The notes under the pieces: model-generated
The model's database searches: none
Seen by the model: the letters and a program-made list of their open reading frames with translations, nothing else
What the model was told of the DNA's origin: nothing
Program-made: the position numbers and the translations under genes
Part shown: one piece after another, positions 42,189 to 49,663 of the stretch
How the letters are laid out: every line of letters begins with the position of its first letter
How positions within the stretch are numbered: position 1 is the stretch's first letter
Assembly: GCF_006346315.1 (NCBI RefSeq)
Contig: NZ_VDMR01000004.1
Coordinates: forward strand, 62,001 to 126,000
DNA from: Nocardioides litoris
GTDB taxonomy: Bacteria > Actinomycetota > Actinomycetes > Propionibacteriales > Nocardioidaceae
Reading direction: 5' to 3'
Length of the DNA stretch: 64,000 nt

Positions 42189-43655
42189 ATGGCTGAGCAG
42201 GACCTCCCCGCGACCCAGCAGATCCCGCTGCCCAACCGCCTCGCGCTGACCCTCGACTTCTGCCTGCGCGTGGGTGAGCTCTTGCTCTCCTCCGGCGCCG
42301 GGGCGGCCGACGTCACCGCGACGATGCTCTCGCTCGCGCGGGCGCTCGGCGCCGAGCGCGCGGAGGTCGACATCACCTTCACCTCGCTGTCGATCACCCA
42401 CCAGGACGACCCGCAGGACCCGCCGCTGATCGTCACCCGCCAGGTCGTGCAGCGCACGATCGACTACCAGGACCTGACCCGCGTCGACCACCTCGTGCGC
42501 GACGTCGTCGCCGGCCGCACGGGCCTGCGCGAGGGCCGGGCCGAGGTGCGGCGGATCGTCTCCACCGGCCATGACCGGCCGCGGTGGGCCGTCACCGGCG
42601 GGTGGGCCGCGATGGCGGCCGGCGTCGCCCTCCAGCTCGGCGGCGACGTGGTGGTCATCCTCCTCGCCGCCCTGGCCGCGGTCCTCATCGACCGGTCGCA
42701 GCTGCGCATCGCCCGGCGGCGGCTGCCGGTCTTCTACCAGCAGGTCGCGGGCGGTGCGGTGGCCACCGCGGTCGCCGTGGGGGCCGCGGCCGCCGACCGG
42801 TGGCTCGACCAGGGCCTCGACGTGTCCCTCGTCGTCACCGCCAACATCGTGATGCTGCTCGCGGGCATCGGGTTCATGGGGGCCATCCAGGACGCGCTCA
42901 CTGGCTTCTACATCACCGCCGGCGCCCGCATCACCGAGGCCATGCTCTCCACCGCGGGCATCATCGCCGGGGTCAGCGGCGGACTCAGCCTGGCCGCCGC
43001 CCTGGGGGTCGAGCTGCCGACGTACGAGCCCGGGGCGACGAGCATCCAGACCGTCGGGCTCGGGGTCGCCGGCGCGGCGGTCGCGGCCGCGGCGTTCGCG
43101 TTCGCGTCGTACTCCCCGAAGCGGGTCCTGCTGCCCATCGCCGCCGTGGCGGGCCTGGCCATGGCGATCTCGCGCACGGTCGAGGCGCCGGGCATCACGG
43201 GCGCGTGGTCGGTGGGGTTCGCGGCGCTGTTCGTCGGCCTCGTCGGGTACGCCGTCGCGCGCCGCCTCACGGTGCCGCCGCTGATCGTCGTGGTCTCGGC
43301 CGTGGTGCCGATGCTGCCCGGCATCGCGATCTACCGCGGTCTGTCGCTGCTCGGCGAGGGCAGCCGCCGCGACACCTCGCTCGGGCTGGTGGCCCTCATC
43401 GGGGCCGCGTCCGTGGCGCTGGCGGTGGCGGCGGGCGTGATCCTGGGGGAGTACCTCGCCCAGCCGTTGGCCCGCGAGGCGCGCCGGGTCGAGTCCCGGC
43501 TGGCCGGCCCCAAGCTGGTCGGTCCGGTCGGCGTGATCAGCCGCCGAGGGACGCGAGCAGGTCGAACCAGCGACGAGCGGCCACCCCGTCGAACGGCGCC
43601 GACCCCGCCGACACCGAGCCCGCCACCCACGCACACGAGGTCTCGGCGAGGCTGA
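42189..43655 (+). CDS. thrE: ThrE-like threonine/serine exporter
   Basis: 488 residues. The N-terminal domain (DUF1212-like) shows LCLRVGELLLSSGAGAADVT (seen as FCLRVGELLLSSGAGAADVT), followed by about ten spans in two blocks. ATG 42189 is preceded by GACCAT at 6 bases. The expected end is near KLVGPVG; the frame then runs on for about 40 Arg/Pro/Thr-rich residues over the antisense DUF402 gene, giving a 119-bp overlap. This tail looks non-native, suggesting that the original stop was lost. Confidence 0.85.
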   Translation: MAEQDLPATQQIPLPNRLALTLDFCLRVGELLLSSGAGAADVTATMLSLARALGAERAEVDITFTSLSITHQDDPQDPPLIVTRQVVQRTIDYQDLTRVDHLVRDVVAGRTGLREGRAEVRRIVSTGHDRPRWAVTGGWAAMAAGVALQLGGDVVVILLAALAAVLIDRSQLRIARRRLPVFYQQVAGGAVATAVAVGAAAADRWLDQGLDVSLVVTANIVMLLAGIGFMGAIQDALTGFYITAGARITEAMLSTAGIIAGVSGGLSLAAALGVELPTYEPGATSIQTVGLGVAGAAVAAAAFAFASYSPKRVLLPIAAVAGLAMAISRTVEAPGITGAWSVGFAALFVGLVGYAVARRLTVPPLIVVVSAVVPMLPGIAIYRGLSLLGEGSRRDTSLGLVALIGAASVALAVAAGVILGEYLAQPLAREARRVESRLAGPKLVGPVGVISRRGTRAGRTSDERPPRRTAPTPPTPSPPPTHTRSRRG

Positions 43656-44082
43656 CCACCTCGGGCGGGTAGCCGAGCGTCACCCGGTGCTCGGCGAACT
43701 CGTCCTCGTCGTCGACCACCACCCGCCCGTCGGGCATCTCGATGACGTCGAGGTCGAGGTCGACCGCGCGGCACGTCGGCACCGGCGCGGCGAGGTCCCA
43801 GACGGGCACGCTCGTCATGTCGACGTACGTCGCCACGACGTAGCCGGGGGCGTGGAAGGTGGCCAGCCACCCGGCGTCGGCTGGCACGAGCCCGACCTGG
43901 GCCGTCTCGGTCACCAACGACGCGCCCGGTCGCGCCATCGGCGTCCCGGACGGGATGCCGATCCAGGCGCCGTGCACGTCCGTGCCGAGCCACACCGCGT
44001 CGAAGGCCCAGTGCGGCCGGTCGCCCCACTTGGTCATCTCGACCCGCACGGAGGCGCCGGCGTCGAGGTCGGGCGACGTCAT
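43537..44082 (-). CDS. DUF402-family protein
   Basis: 181 residues. YVDMTSVPVWDL and VDLDLDVIEMPDGRVVVDDE are the conserved DUF402 core; the family includes nucleoside di/triphosphatases and an RNase-associated protein. Acidic residues in this core bind metal. ATG 44082 is set by CAGGCT 6 bases upstream. The C-terminal 39 codons overlap the convergent thrE reading frame. Confidence 0.8.
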   Translation of the reverse strand: MTSPDLDAGASVRVEMTKWGDRPHWAFDAVWLGTDVHGAWIGIPSGTPMARPGASLVTETAQVGLVPADAGWLATFHAPGYVVATYVDMTSVPVWDLAAPVPTCRAVDLDLDVIEMPDGRVVVDDEDEFAEHRVTLGYPPEVVSLAETSCAWVAGSVSAGSAPFDGVAARRWFDLLASLGG

Positions 44083-44100
44083 GCGGGCAGCCTGTCACGA

Positions 44101-44134
44101 CGCTGACCCGTCGTGCATCGACGACGGGTCAGCG
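44101..44134. terminator. Terminator-like hairpin, second copy of the 27729 stem
   Basis: CGCTGACCCGTCGT (44101-44114), loop GCATCG, and ACGACGGGTCAGCG (44121-44134). It lies 23 bp downstream of the minus-strand SDR stop and just upstream of the DUF402 promoter. The stem sequence is shared with 27729-27758. Confidence 0.8.
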
Positions 44135-44157
44135 TGGGTGGAGCGGGAGGGGCGGGG

Positions 44158-45003
44158 TCAGACGACCTTGGTCTTGGCGGGCAGCACCTTGCCGGCGCCG
44201 GCGGCGACGACGTCCTGGTAGCGGGCGCCGACGAGCTTGGCGGCGGTGTGGATGGCGTGGGCGTCGAGGCCGACGAGCACCCGGGGCTGGTTCTTCAGGA
44301 TGCCGCGGACGATGATCGCCGCGGCCTTCTCCGGGGTCATCTTGGCCAGCTTCTCGTCGAAGAACTTCGCCGTGGCGGCCTGGTCCTCCTTGGCCGAGAC
44401 GCGGGAGTTGCGGGCGATGGCGGTCTTGATGCCACCGGGGTGGACGGCGGTCACGCCGACCGGGTGCTTGGCGATGAGCATCTCCTCGCGCAGCGCCTCG
44501 GTCATGCCGCGCACGGCGTACTTCGAGGCGTTGTACATCGACTGGCCCGGCATCGAGACGAGGCCGAAGAGCGAAGAGATGTTGACGACGTGGCCGTCGC
44601 CGCTGGCGATCAGGTGGGGCAGGAACTCCTTGGTGCCGTGCACGACGCCCCAGAAGTTGATGCCCATGATCCAGTCCATGTCGGCGTACTCGAGGTCGGC
44701 GAGGTCGCCGGCGAGCGCGACGCCCGCGTTGTTGACGACCACGTTGACCCGGCCGAAGTGCTCGACCACGTCGAGGGCGTAGCGGGCGAAGGCGTCGCGG
44801 TCGGACACGTCGAGCCGGTCGCTCTTGACCTTCGTGCCCGGGGCGGCGGACTCCACGAGGCGGACGGTCTCGGCGAGGCCGGTCTCGTCGACGTCGGAGA
44901 GCGCGAGCTGCGCGCCCTTGCCGGCCAGGTCCAGGGTCAGGGCGCGGCCGATGCCGGAGCCGGCACCGGTGACGACGGCGACCTTGGCGTTGAGCGTCTT
45001 CAT
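44158..45003 (-). CDS. Short-chain dehydrogenase/reductase
   Basis: 281 residues. VVTGAGSGIG (Rossmann), LDVSDRD, NNAGVALAGD, ISSLFG and YNASKYAVRG (catalytic Tyr/Lys). The C-terminal extension KTAIARNSRV ... RGILKNQPRVLVGLD is typical of SDRs paired with flavin monooxygenases. Its ATG overlaps the BVMO stop by 4 bp, so it is co-translated. It likely oxidises an alcohol to the ketone used by the BVMO, or acts on its product; this is inference. Confidence 0.9.
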   Translation of the reverse strand: MKTLNAKVAVVTGAGSGIGRALTLDLAGKGAQLALSDVDETGLAETVRLVESAAPGTKVKSDRLDVSDRDAFARYALDVVEHFGRVNVVVNNAGVALAGDLADLEYADMDWIMGINFWGVVHGTKEFLPHLIASGDGHVVNISSLFGLVSMPGQSMYNASKYAVRGMTEALREEMLIAKHPVGVTAVHPGGIKTAIARNSRVSAKEDQAATAKFFDEKLAKMTPEKAAAIIVRGILKNQPRVLVGLDAHAIHTAAKLVGARYQDVVAAGAGKVLPAKTKVV

Positions 45004-46517
45004 GCGGGGACGACCTCTCGATCAGGGGTAGGGGCCGTGACGGCGTACGCCGCCACGTCGAAGCGCCGGGTCAGGGCCCGGAACGTGAAAGTGGCGCGGG
45101 GCCACAGGGTGGTGTTGTTGCCGTGCTTGTCGAGGTACCAGCTCGCGCAGCCGCCGGTGCTCCACACCGTGCGGCCCATCCGGCGCTGCAGGTCGGCGTT
45201 GAACGCGCGTTCGGCGGCCTCGGTCACCTCGACCGCGGCGTACCGGTGGGTGCGCATCGTGCGGATCGCGTCGACGACGTACGAGACCTGCGCCTCGATC
45301 ATGAAGACCATCGAGGAGTGCCCGAGGCCGACGTTGGGGCCGACCACGAAGAACAGGTTGGGGAAGCCCGGCACCGTCGAGCCCTTGTAGGCCGCCATGC
45401 CGCGCTCCTCGAACTGCCGCGCGAGCGTGTGGCCCTCCCGGCCGGTGATGTGCTCGGTGATCGGCAGCTCGGTGGTGTGGAAGCCGGTGGCGACGACGAT
45501 GACGTCGACGGGCCGCTCGGTCTCGGTGCCGTCGGGGGCGGTGCTGACGATGCCGGTCGGGGTGACGCGGGTGATCCGGTCGGTGACGACGTCGGCGTTG
45601 TCGGCGGCGAGCGCGGGGTAGTAGGCGTTGCTGATGAGGATGCGCTTGCAGCCCATCCGGAAGTCGGGGGTGACCTTGGCCCGCAGCCCGGGGTCGCTGA
45701 TCGCCTTGTCGATGTTGCGCTTCGCGACTTGCTGGACCGGGGCGAGGATGCCGGGCGCCTGGGTGAAGGGCAGCACGTAGGACTCCCGGCCCCAGTAGAT
45801 GGCCTCGCGGTAGACCTTCTGCAGGCCCGGCACGTGGCGCAGCGCGGCCTTCTCGATCGTGGGGTAGCGGCGGTCGTGGCGCGGCATCACCCAGGGCGCG
45901 GTGCGCTGGTAGACGTCGAGGTGGCCGACCTGCGGCTGGATGGCCGGCACGATCTGGATGGCCGAGGCGCCGGTGCCGATCACCGCGACCCGCTTGCCGG
46001 CCAGGTCGACGTCGTGGTCCCAGCGCGCGGAGTGGAACAGCTCGCCGCCGAAGCCCTCGATGCCCTCGATGTCGGGCAGGCGGGGCTCGGAGAGGCCGCC
46101 GGCGCCGCTGATGACCGTGCGGGCTGCGTACGTCGTGGGGCCGGCCGGGCCGGTGGTGCGCACGACCCAGCGCTGCTGCGCCTCGTCCCAGCGGGCGTCG
46201 TCGACGGTGGTCTCGAAGCGGAACCGGTCGAGGGTGCCGGACTCGCGGGCCACGCGCTGGATGTAGGCATGGATCTCCGGCTGGGGCGAGAACGACATCG
46301 ACCAGTCGGGGTTGGGGGCGAAGGAGAAGGAGTAGAGCTGGCTCGGGACGTCGCAGGCCGCACCGGGGTAGGTGTTGTCGCGCCAGGTGCCGCCGACGTC
46401 GGCGCCGCGCTCGACGACCACGAAGTCCGTCTCGCCCGCCTCGTCGAGCTTGATCGCCGCGCACAGGCCCGCGAAGCCGGCGCCGATGACAAGGTGGTCG
46501 ACGGTCTGCTCGGTCAT
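45000..46517 (-). CDS. Baeyer-Villiger-type flavin monooxygenase
   Basis: 505 residues. FAD motif IGAGFAGLCAAIKL at the N-terminus, GGTWRDNTYPGAACD, the BVMO fingerprint FGGELFHSARW (FxGxxxHxxxW), the NADPH motif VIGTGASAIQIVP and ATGFHTTE near the end. It converts ketones to esters or lactones with NADPH and O2. ATG 46517 is set by TAGCGT 7 bases upstream. It is divergent from a TetR gene with a palindrome in the 50-bp gap. Confidence 0.92.
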   Translation of the reverse strand: MTEQTVDHLVIGAGFAGLCAAIKLDEAGETDFVVVERGADVGGTWRDNTYPGAACDVPSQLYSFSFAPNPDWSMSFSPQPEIHAYIQRVARESGTLDRFRFETTVDDARWDEAQQRWVVRTTGPAGPTTYAARTVISGAGGLSEPRLPDIEGIEGFGGELFHSARWDHDVDLAGKRVAVIGTGASAIQIVPAIQPQVGHLDVYQRTAPWVMPRHDRRYPTIEKAALRHVPGLQKVYREAIYWGRESYVLPFTQAPGILAPVQQVAKRNIDKAISDPGLRAKVTPDFRMGCKRILISNAYYPALAADNADVVTDRITRVTPTGIVSTAPDGTETERPVDVIVVATGFHTTELPITEHITGREGHTLARQFEERGMAAYKGSTVPGFPNLFFVVGPNVGLGHSSMVFMIEAQVSYVVDAIRTMRTHRYAAVEVTEAAERAFNADLQRRMGRTVWSTGGCASWYLDKHGNNTTLWPRATFTFRALTRRFDVAAYAVTAPTPDREVVPA

Positions 46518-46524
46518 GGGGAGG

Positions 46525-46560
46525 ACGCTATTGGCGTTATTGAACAAGTGTCAATAGACT
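46525..46560. promoter_or_regulatory. Divergent promoter and TetR operator
   Basis: A perfect inverted repeat TATTGA-N7-TCAATA (46538-46556) lies between the -10 of the BVMO gene (TAGCGT, minus strand, 46530-46525) and the -10 of tetR (TAGACT, 46555-46560). It is well placed for the TetR protein to shut both promoters. Confidence 0.75.
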
Positions 46561-46567
46561 GCGGTGC

Positions 46568-47167
46568 GTGACCGCAGGCACACCCACCCGCACCCGCCTC
46601 ACCCCCGACGAGCGCCGCTCGCAGCTGCTCGACCTCGGGGTGCGGCTGCTCGCCGACCGCTCGCTCGACGAGCTGAGCATCGACCTGCTCGCCGAGGAGG
46701 CGGGCATCTCCCGTGGCCTGCTCTACCACTACTTCGGCAACAAGCACGCCTTCCACGAGGCCGTCGTGCGCCGCGCCGCCGACGACCTCGTCGCCCAGAC
46801 CGCCCCGCCACCGTCGGGCGACCCGCTCGCCCGGCTCGCGGCGTCGATGACGGCGTACGTCGACTACGTGGTGAGCAACTACGCGGGCTACCTCTCGCTG
46901 GTCAAGGGCGCCCAGGGCGGCAACGAGACCCTCCGGGCCATCTACGACGAGGCCCGCTCGGCCCTGACGGACCGGATCTTCACCGAGGACGCCCAGGGCG
47001 ACCTGATCCCCGACACCCCGGTCATCCGGCTCGTCGTGCGCGGCTGGTCGGCCATGGCCGAGGAGCTGGTGCTGTCGTGGGTCGCCGACCCCGCCGGCGT
47101 CTCCCGCGCCGAGCTCGAGCACGTGCTCGCCTCGTCCCTGCCGGCGCTGGTGGCCGCGGAGGTGTGA
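46568..47167 (+). CDS. TetR-family regulator of the SDR-BVMO operon
   Basis: 199 residues. HTH: RSQLLDLGVRLLADRSLDEL, IDLLAEEAGISRGLLYHYFG, NKHAFHEAVVRRAAD. The C-terminal domain is the all-helical ligand pocket. GTG 46568 is preceded by TAGACT at 7 bases. Divergent from the BVMO-SDR pair; presumably relieved by the ketone or a related steroid/cyclic substrate (inference). Confidence 0.88.
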   Translation: MTAGTPTRTRLTPDERRSQLLDLGVRLLADRSLDELSIDLLAEEAGISRGLLYHYFGNKHAFHEAVVRRAADDLVAQTAPPPSGDPLARLAASMTAYVDYVVSNYAGYLSLVKGAQGGNETLRAIYDEARSALTDRIFTEDAQGDLIPDTPVIRLVVRGWSAMAEELVLSWVADPAGVSRAELEHVLASSLPALVAAEV

Positions 47168-47239
47168 CCACGGTGGTCGAGGAGGTTGCGCAGCAACCGT
47201 CTCGAGACAGGCGCTGGCGCGCCTTCCTCGACCACCGTG
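47168..47239. repeat. Dispersed CCACGGTGGTCGAGGA repeat acting as an inverted repeat
   Basis: CACGGTGGTCGAGGA (47169-47183) pairs perfectly with TCCTCGACCACCGTG (47225-47239), with GTCTCGAGAC (an internal palindrome) between them. It fills the gap between the convergent tetR and nadR stops and is likely a bidirectional terminator. Confidence 0.8.
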
Positions 47240-47243
47240 TGCT

Positions 47244-48245
47244 TCAGTCTGCGTCCTCGCCCACCCTGTGGTGCAGGAAGGCCAGCGCCTGCTCGACCCG
47301 GTCGGCGACCGTGCCGTGCACCTCGACCCACGGCACGCCGTCGTCGCCGAGGGTGTCGCGGAAGCGCTGCTGCATGGCGTGCCGCACGTGCTCGCCGTCG
47401 CGCAGGCCGTCCTGCACGAACGGGATCTCGTCGCCGGTGAGGATCCGCGCCGCCGGACGCACCTGGTCGGCCGCGGCCGTGGCGACCTCGGGGGAGAGGT
47501 GGCCGACGTACCGCTCGTGCCACAGGGTCGTGGCCTGGTTGTCGGTGTCGCAGACCAGCCACGGCACCGGCGTACGACGGGCGGCGGCCTCCTCCCAGGC
47601 GCGCTGCTCGCGCACCACGTGGACGAACTCCTCGGTGCGCCAGGGCGCGTCGAGCCCGCCGGGCCGGACCTCCGACCAGTGCCGGCCGAACTCCGGCACC
47701 CACGGGCAGCCCAGCCGCTCCGCCAGCGCGGCGGCCAGGGTGGTCGAGCCCGTCGACTCGGCGCCGGTGACGACGACGCGGCGGACGTACCAGGCGCGCA
47801 CCGGCGGGGCGAGGAACGCCCAGTGGCCGCCGGGGTCGGCGCGCACGGCCGTGCCCGAGACCGGCACCTCGACCCGGCCCGGGTCGACCTGCACCCAGGT
47901 CGCGCCGAGCCGGCGGGCCAGCTCGGCGCCGTAGTCGTCGGAGGTGAAGGCCGCGTCGACCGGCTCGTCGAGCAGGCCGGTGATGACCTCCATGTGCCGG
48001 TCCCAGATGTCGGGGTCGTCGAGGTCCACCGGTGTCTCGTCGTGGGCCGCCACGAGGTGCACGTCGGGGAAGAGCTCGGCCACCCAGCCGACCCGGACGT
48101 CGAGCGGCGCGTCCTCCTCGCGACGGGCCAGCACCTGCACGGTCACCCGGTCGCAGGCGGCCCGTGCCTCCTCGACGAGGTGCTGGTGCCCGGCGTGCAG
48201 CGGCCAGAACTTGCCCAGCACCAGCCCGTGCCGGAAACGGCTCAC
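47244..48245 (-). CDS. nadR: NadR: NMN adenylyltransferase/ribosylnicotinamide kinase
   Basis: 333 residues with both enzymatic domains. The N-terminal adenylyltransferase has GLVLGKFWPLHAGHQHL (HxGH) and late VSGTAVRADP (ISxTxxR). The C-terminal nucleoside kinase has the P-loop VVTGAESTGSTTL (Ser replaces the usual Lys of GxxGxGK) and CDTDNQATTLWHERYVG. There is no N-terminal HTH, so it is enzyme only. Makes NMN from nicotinamide riboside and then NAD. GTG 48245 overlaps the pnuC stop as GTGA. Confidence 0.93.
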   Translation of the reverse strand: MSRFRHGLVLGKFWPLHAGHQHLVEEARAACDRVTVQVLARREEDAPLDVRVGWVAELFPDVHLVAAHDETPVDLDDPDIWDRHMEVITGLLDEPVDAAFTSDDYGAELARRLGATWVQVDPGRVEVPVSGTAVRADPGGHWAFLAPPVRAWYVRRVVVTGAESTGSTTLAAALAERLGCPWVPEFGRHWSEVRPGGLDAPWRTEEFVHVVREQRAWEEAAARRTPVPWLVCDTDNQATTLWHERYVGHLSPEVATAAADQVRPAARILTGDEIPFVQDGLRDGEHVRHAMQQRFRDTLGDDGVPWVEVHGTVADRVEQALAFLHHRVGEDAD

Positions 48246-48835
48246 GCGACCCCCGCTGCGACGGGCGCGTCCTGGTCGAGCGTGGTGCGCGCCCGGCGCC
48301 ACTGCACGAGCCCTGCGACGCACAGGCCGAGGAACACGACGTACAGGCCGGCGGTGAGCCAGAGGCCCTTGTGGGCGTAGAGCGGGATGTAGACCAGGTC
48401 GGCGGCGATCCAGAACCACCAGTTGGCGACCCACTTGCGCGAGAGCATGAACTGCGCGACCAGGCTGAGCGCGGTCGTCAGGGCGTCCCAGCCGGCGACC
48501 GTGGAGTCGGTCCAGGTCAGCAGCACCCACTGCAGGGTCGCGGTGATGACCGCGACGGCGACCAGGCACCCGACCAGGGCCCGGGCCGACGGGTCGTGGA
48601 CCACGACGCCGGTGCCCTGCTCGCCGCCGCGCACCCACCAGTACCACCCGAGCAGGGCGAGGCCGATGTAGACGACCTGCAGCCCGGCGTCGGCGTACAG
48701 GCCGACGGGGACGAAGAGGGCGATGAACAGCACGTTGTTGGCGATGCCGACGGCGAAGTTGGCCACGTGCTGGCGCACCACGAGGTAGACGCAGAGCAGG
48801 CCGGTGGCGAAGGCGGCGATCTCGGTCCAGTCCAT
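48242..48835 (-). CDS. pnuC: Nicotinamide riboside transporter PnuC
   Basis: 197 residues and about seven spans. Family signatures are NNVLFIALFVPVGLYAD (N-x-x-F...), GLALLGWYWWVRGG (WxxW) and NWWFWIAADLVYIPLYAHKG. ATG 48835 has GGGAGGTCC upstream. PnuC supplies nicotinamide riboside that NadR traps by phosphorylation; the 4-bp overlap couples the two. Under predicted NrtR control. Confidence 0.95.
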   Translation of the reverse strand: MDWTEIAAFATGLLCVYLVVRQHVANFAVGIANNVLFIALFVPVGLYADAGLQVVYIGLALLGWYWWVRGGEQGTGVVVHDPSARALVGCLVAVAVITATLQWVLLTWTDSTVAGWDALTTALSLVAQFMLSRKWVANWWFWIAADLVYIPLYAHKGLWLTAGLYVVFLGLCVAGLVQWRRARTTLDQDAPVAAGVA

Positions 48836-48860
48836 GACGGACCTCCCTGAGCTTGATTTG

Positions 48861-48918
48861 TTGTCGGTGTGACAAAGATGCGCTGCGGCTTGTTTCGTGT
48901 CAAGTCCACAATTAATGT
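48861..48918. promoter_or_regulatory. Predicted NrtR operators in the pnuC/nrtR gap
   Basis: TTGTC-GGTGT-GACAA (48861-48875) is a perfect inverted repeat about 25 bp upstream of pnuC. CACA-ATTAA-TGTG (48907-48919) is a second one that covers the nrtR -10 (TAATGT, 48913-48918). The two centres are about 45 bp apart. Binding by NrtR, released by ADP-ribose or NAD-related ligands, is expected from the family. Confidence 0.65.
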
Positions 48919-48924
48919 GACGGT

Positions 48925-49611
48925 GTGAGTGAGTACCCGGTCAGCTACGTCGCTGTCGACGTCGTGGCGTTCAGCATCGCCGACGGCGACCTCGCCGTGC
49001 TGCTGGTCGAGCGCGGCGTCGAGCCGTGGCGCGGGTCGCTCGCGCTGCCCGGCGGGTTCCTGCGGCCCGAGGAGGACCTGCTCGCCGCGGCCCGGCGCGA
49101 GCTGTGGGAGGAGACCGGGGTCGACGAGCCGGTGCTCGAGCAGCTGCGGTCCTACGGCGCCCCCGACCGCGACCCGCGCGCCCGCACGGTCAGCGTGGCC
49201 CACCTCGCCGTGCTGCCGGAGCCGGTGGCCCCGCTCGCCGGCACCGACGCGGCCGGCGCCGCCTGGCACCCGGTCGGCGGCGTACGGCGTGACGCGCTGG
49301 CCTTCGACCACGGCGCGGTCCTCGACGACGCGGTGGAGCGGTTGGCCTCCAAGCTGGAGTACACCGCGCTCGGCACGGCGTTCCTGCCCGAGGAGTTCAC
49401 GCTGGCCGAGCTGCGGGCGGTCTACGAGACGGTGTGGGACCGGCCGCTCGACCCGGGCAACTTCCAGCGCAAGGTGCGCGGGGCCGCGGACTGGGTGGTG
49501 CCGACCGGTGAGCAGCGCGCGGCCACGCGGGGGCGGCCCGCGGCGCTGTTCCGCGCCCGCAAGACCGGCACCGAGCCGCTCGACGCGCCGCTGGTGCGCG
49601 GCACGGTCTGA
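48925..49611 (+). CDS. nrtR: NrtR-type Nudix transcriptional regulator of NAD metabolism
   Basis: 228 residues. An N-terminal Nudix-like domain (LPGGFLRPEEDLLAAARREL, WEETGV) is followed by a winged-helix domain (FTLAELRAVYETVWDRPLDP, NFQRKV). The Nudix box is nearly complete (GGFxxxxEDxxxAARRELxEETG), so some hydrolase activity is possible. It is divergent from pnuC-nadR, the classic target. GTG 48925 is preceded by TAATGT at 6 bases (leaderless). Confidence 0.9.
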   Translation: MSEYPVSYVAVDVVAFSIADGDLAVLLVERGVEPWRGSLALPGGFLRPEEDLLAAARRELWEETGVDEPVLEQLRSYGAPDRDPRARTVSVAHLAVLPEPVAPLAGTDAAGAAWHPVGGVRRDALAFDHGAVLDDAVERLASKLEYTALGTAFLPEEFTLAELRAVYETVWDRPLDPGNFQRKVRGAADWVVPTGEQRAATRGRPAALFRARKTGTEPLDAPLVRGTV

Positions 49612-49663
49612 CGCCACCCCCGATCGTCCCCGGCGCCCGCCGGTCGTGGGGCACCATGGGCGC

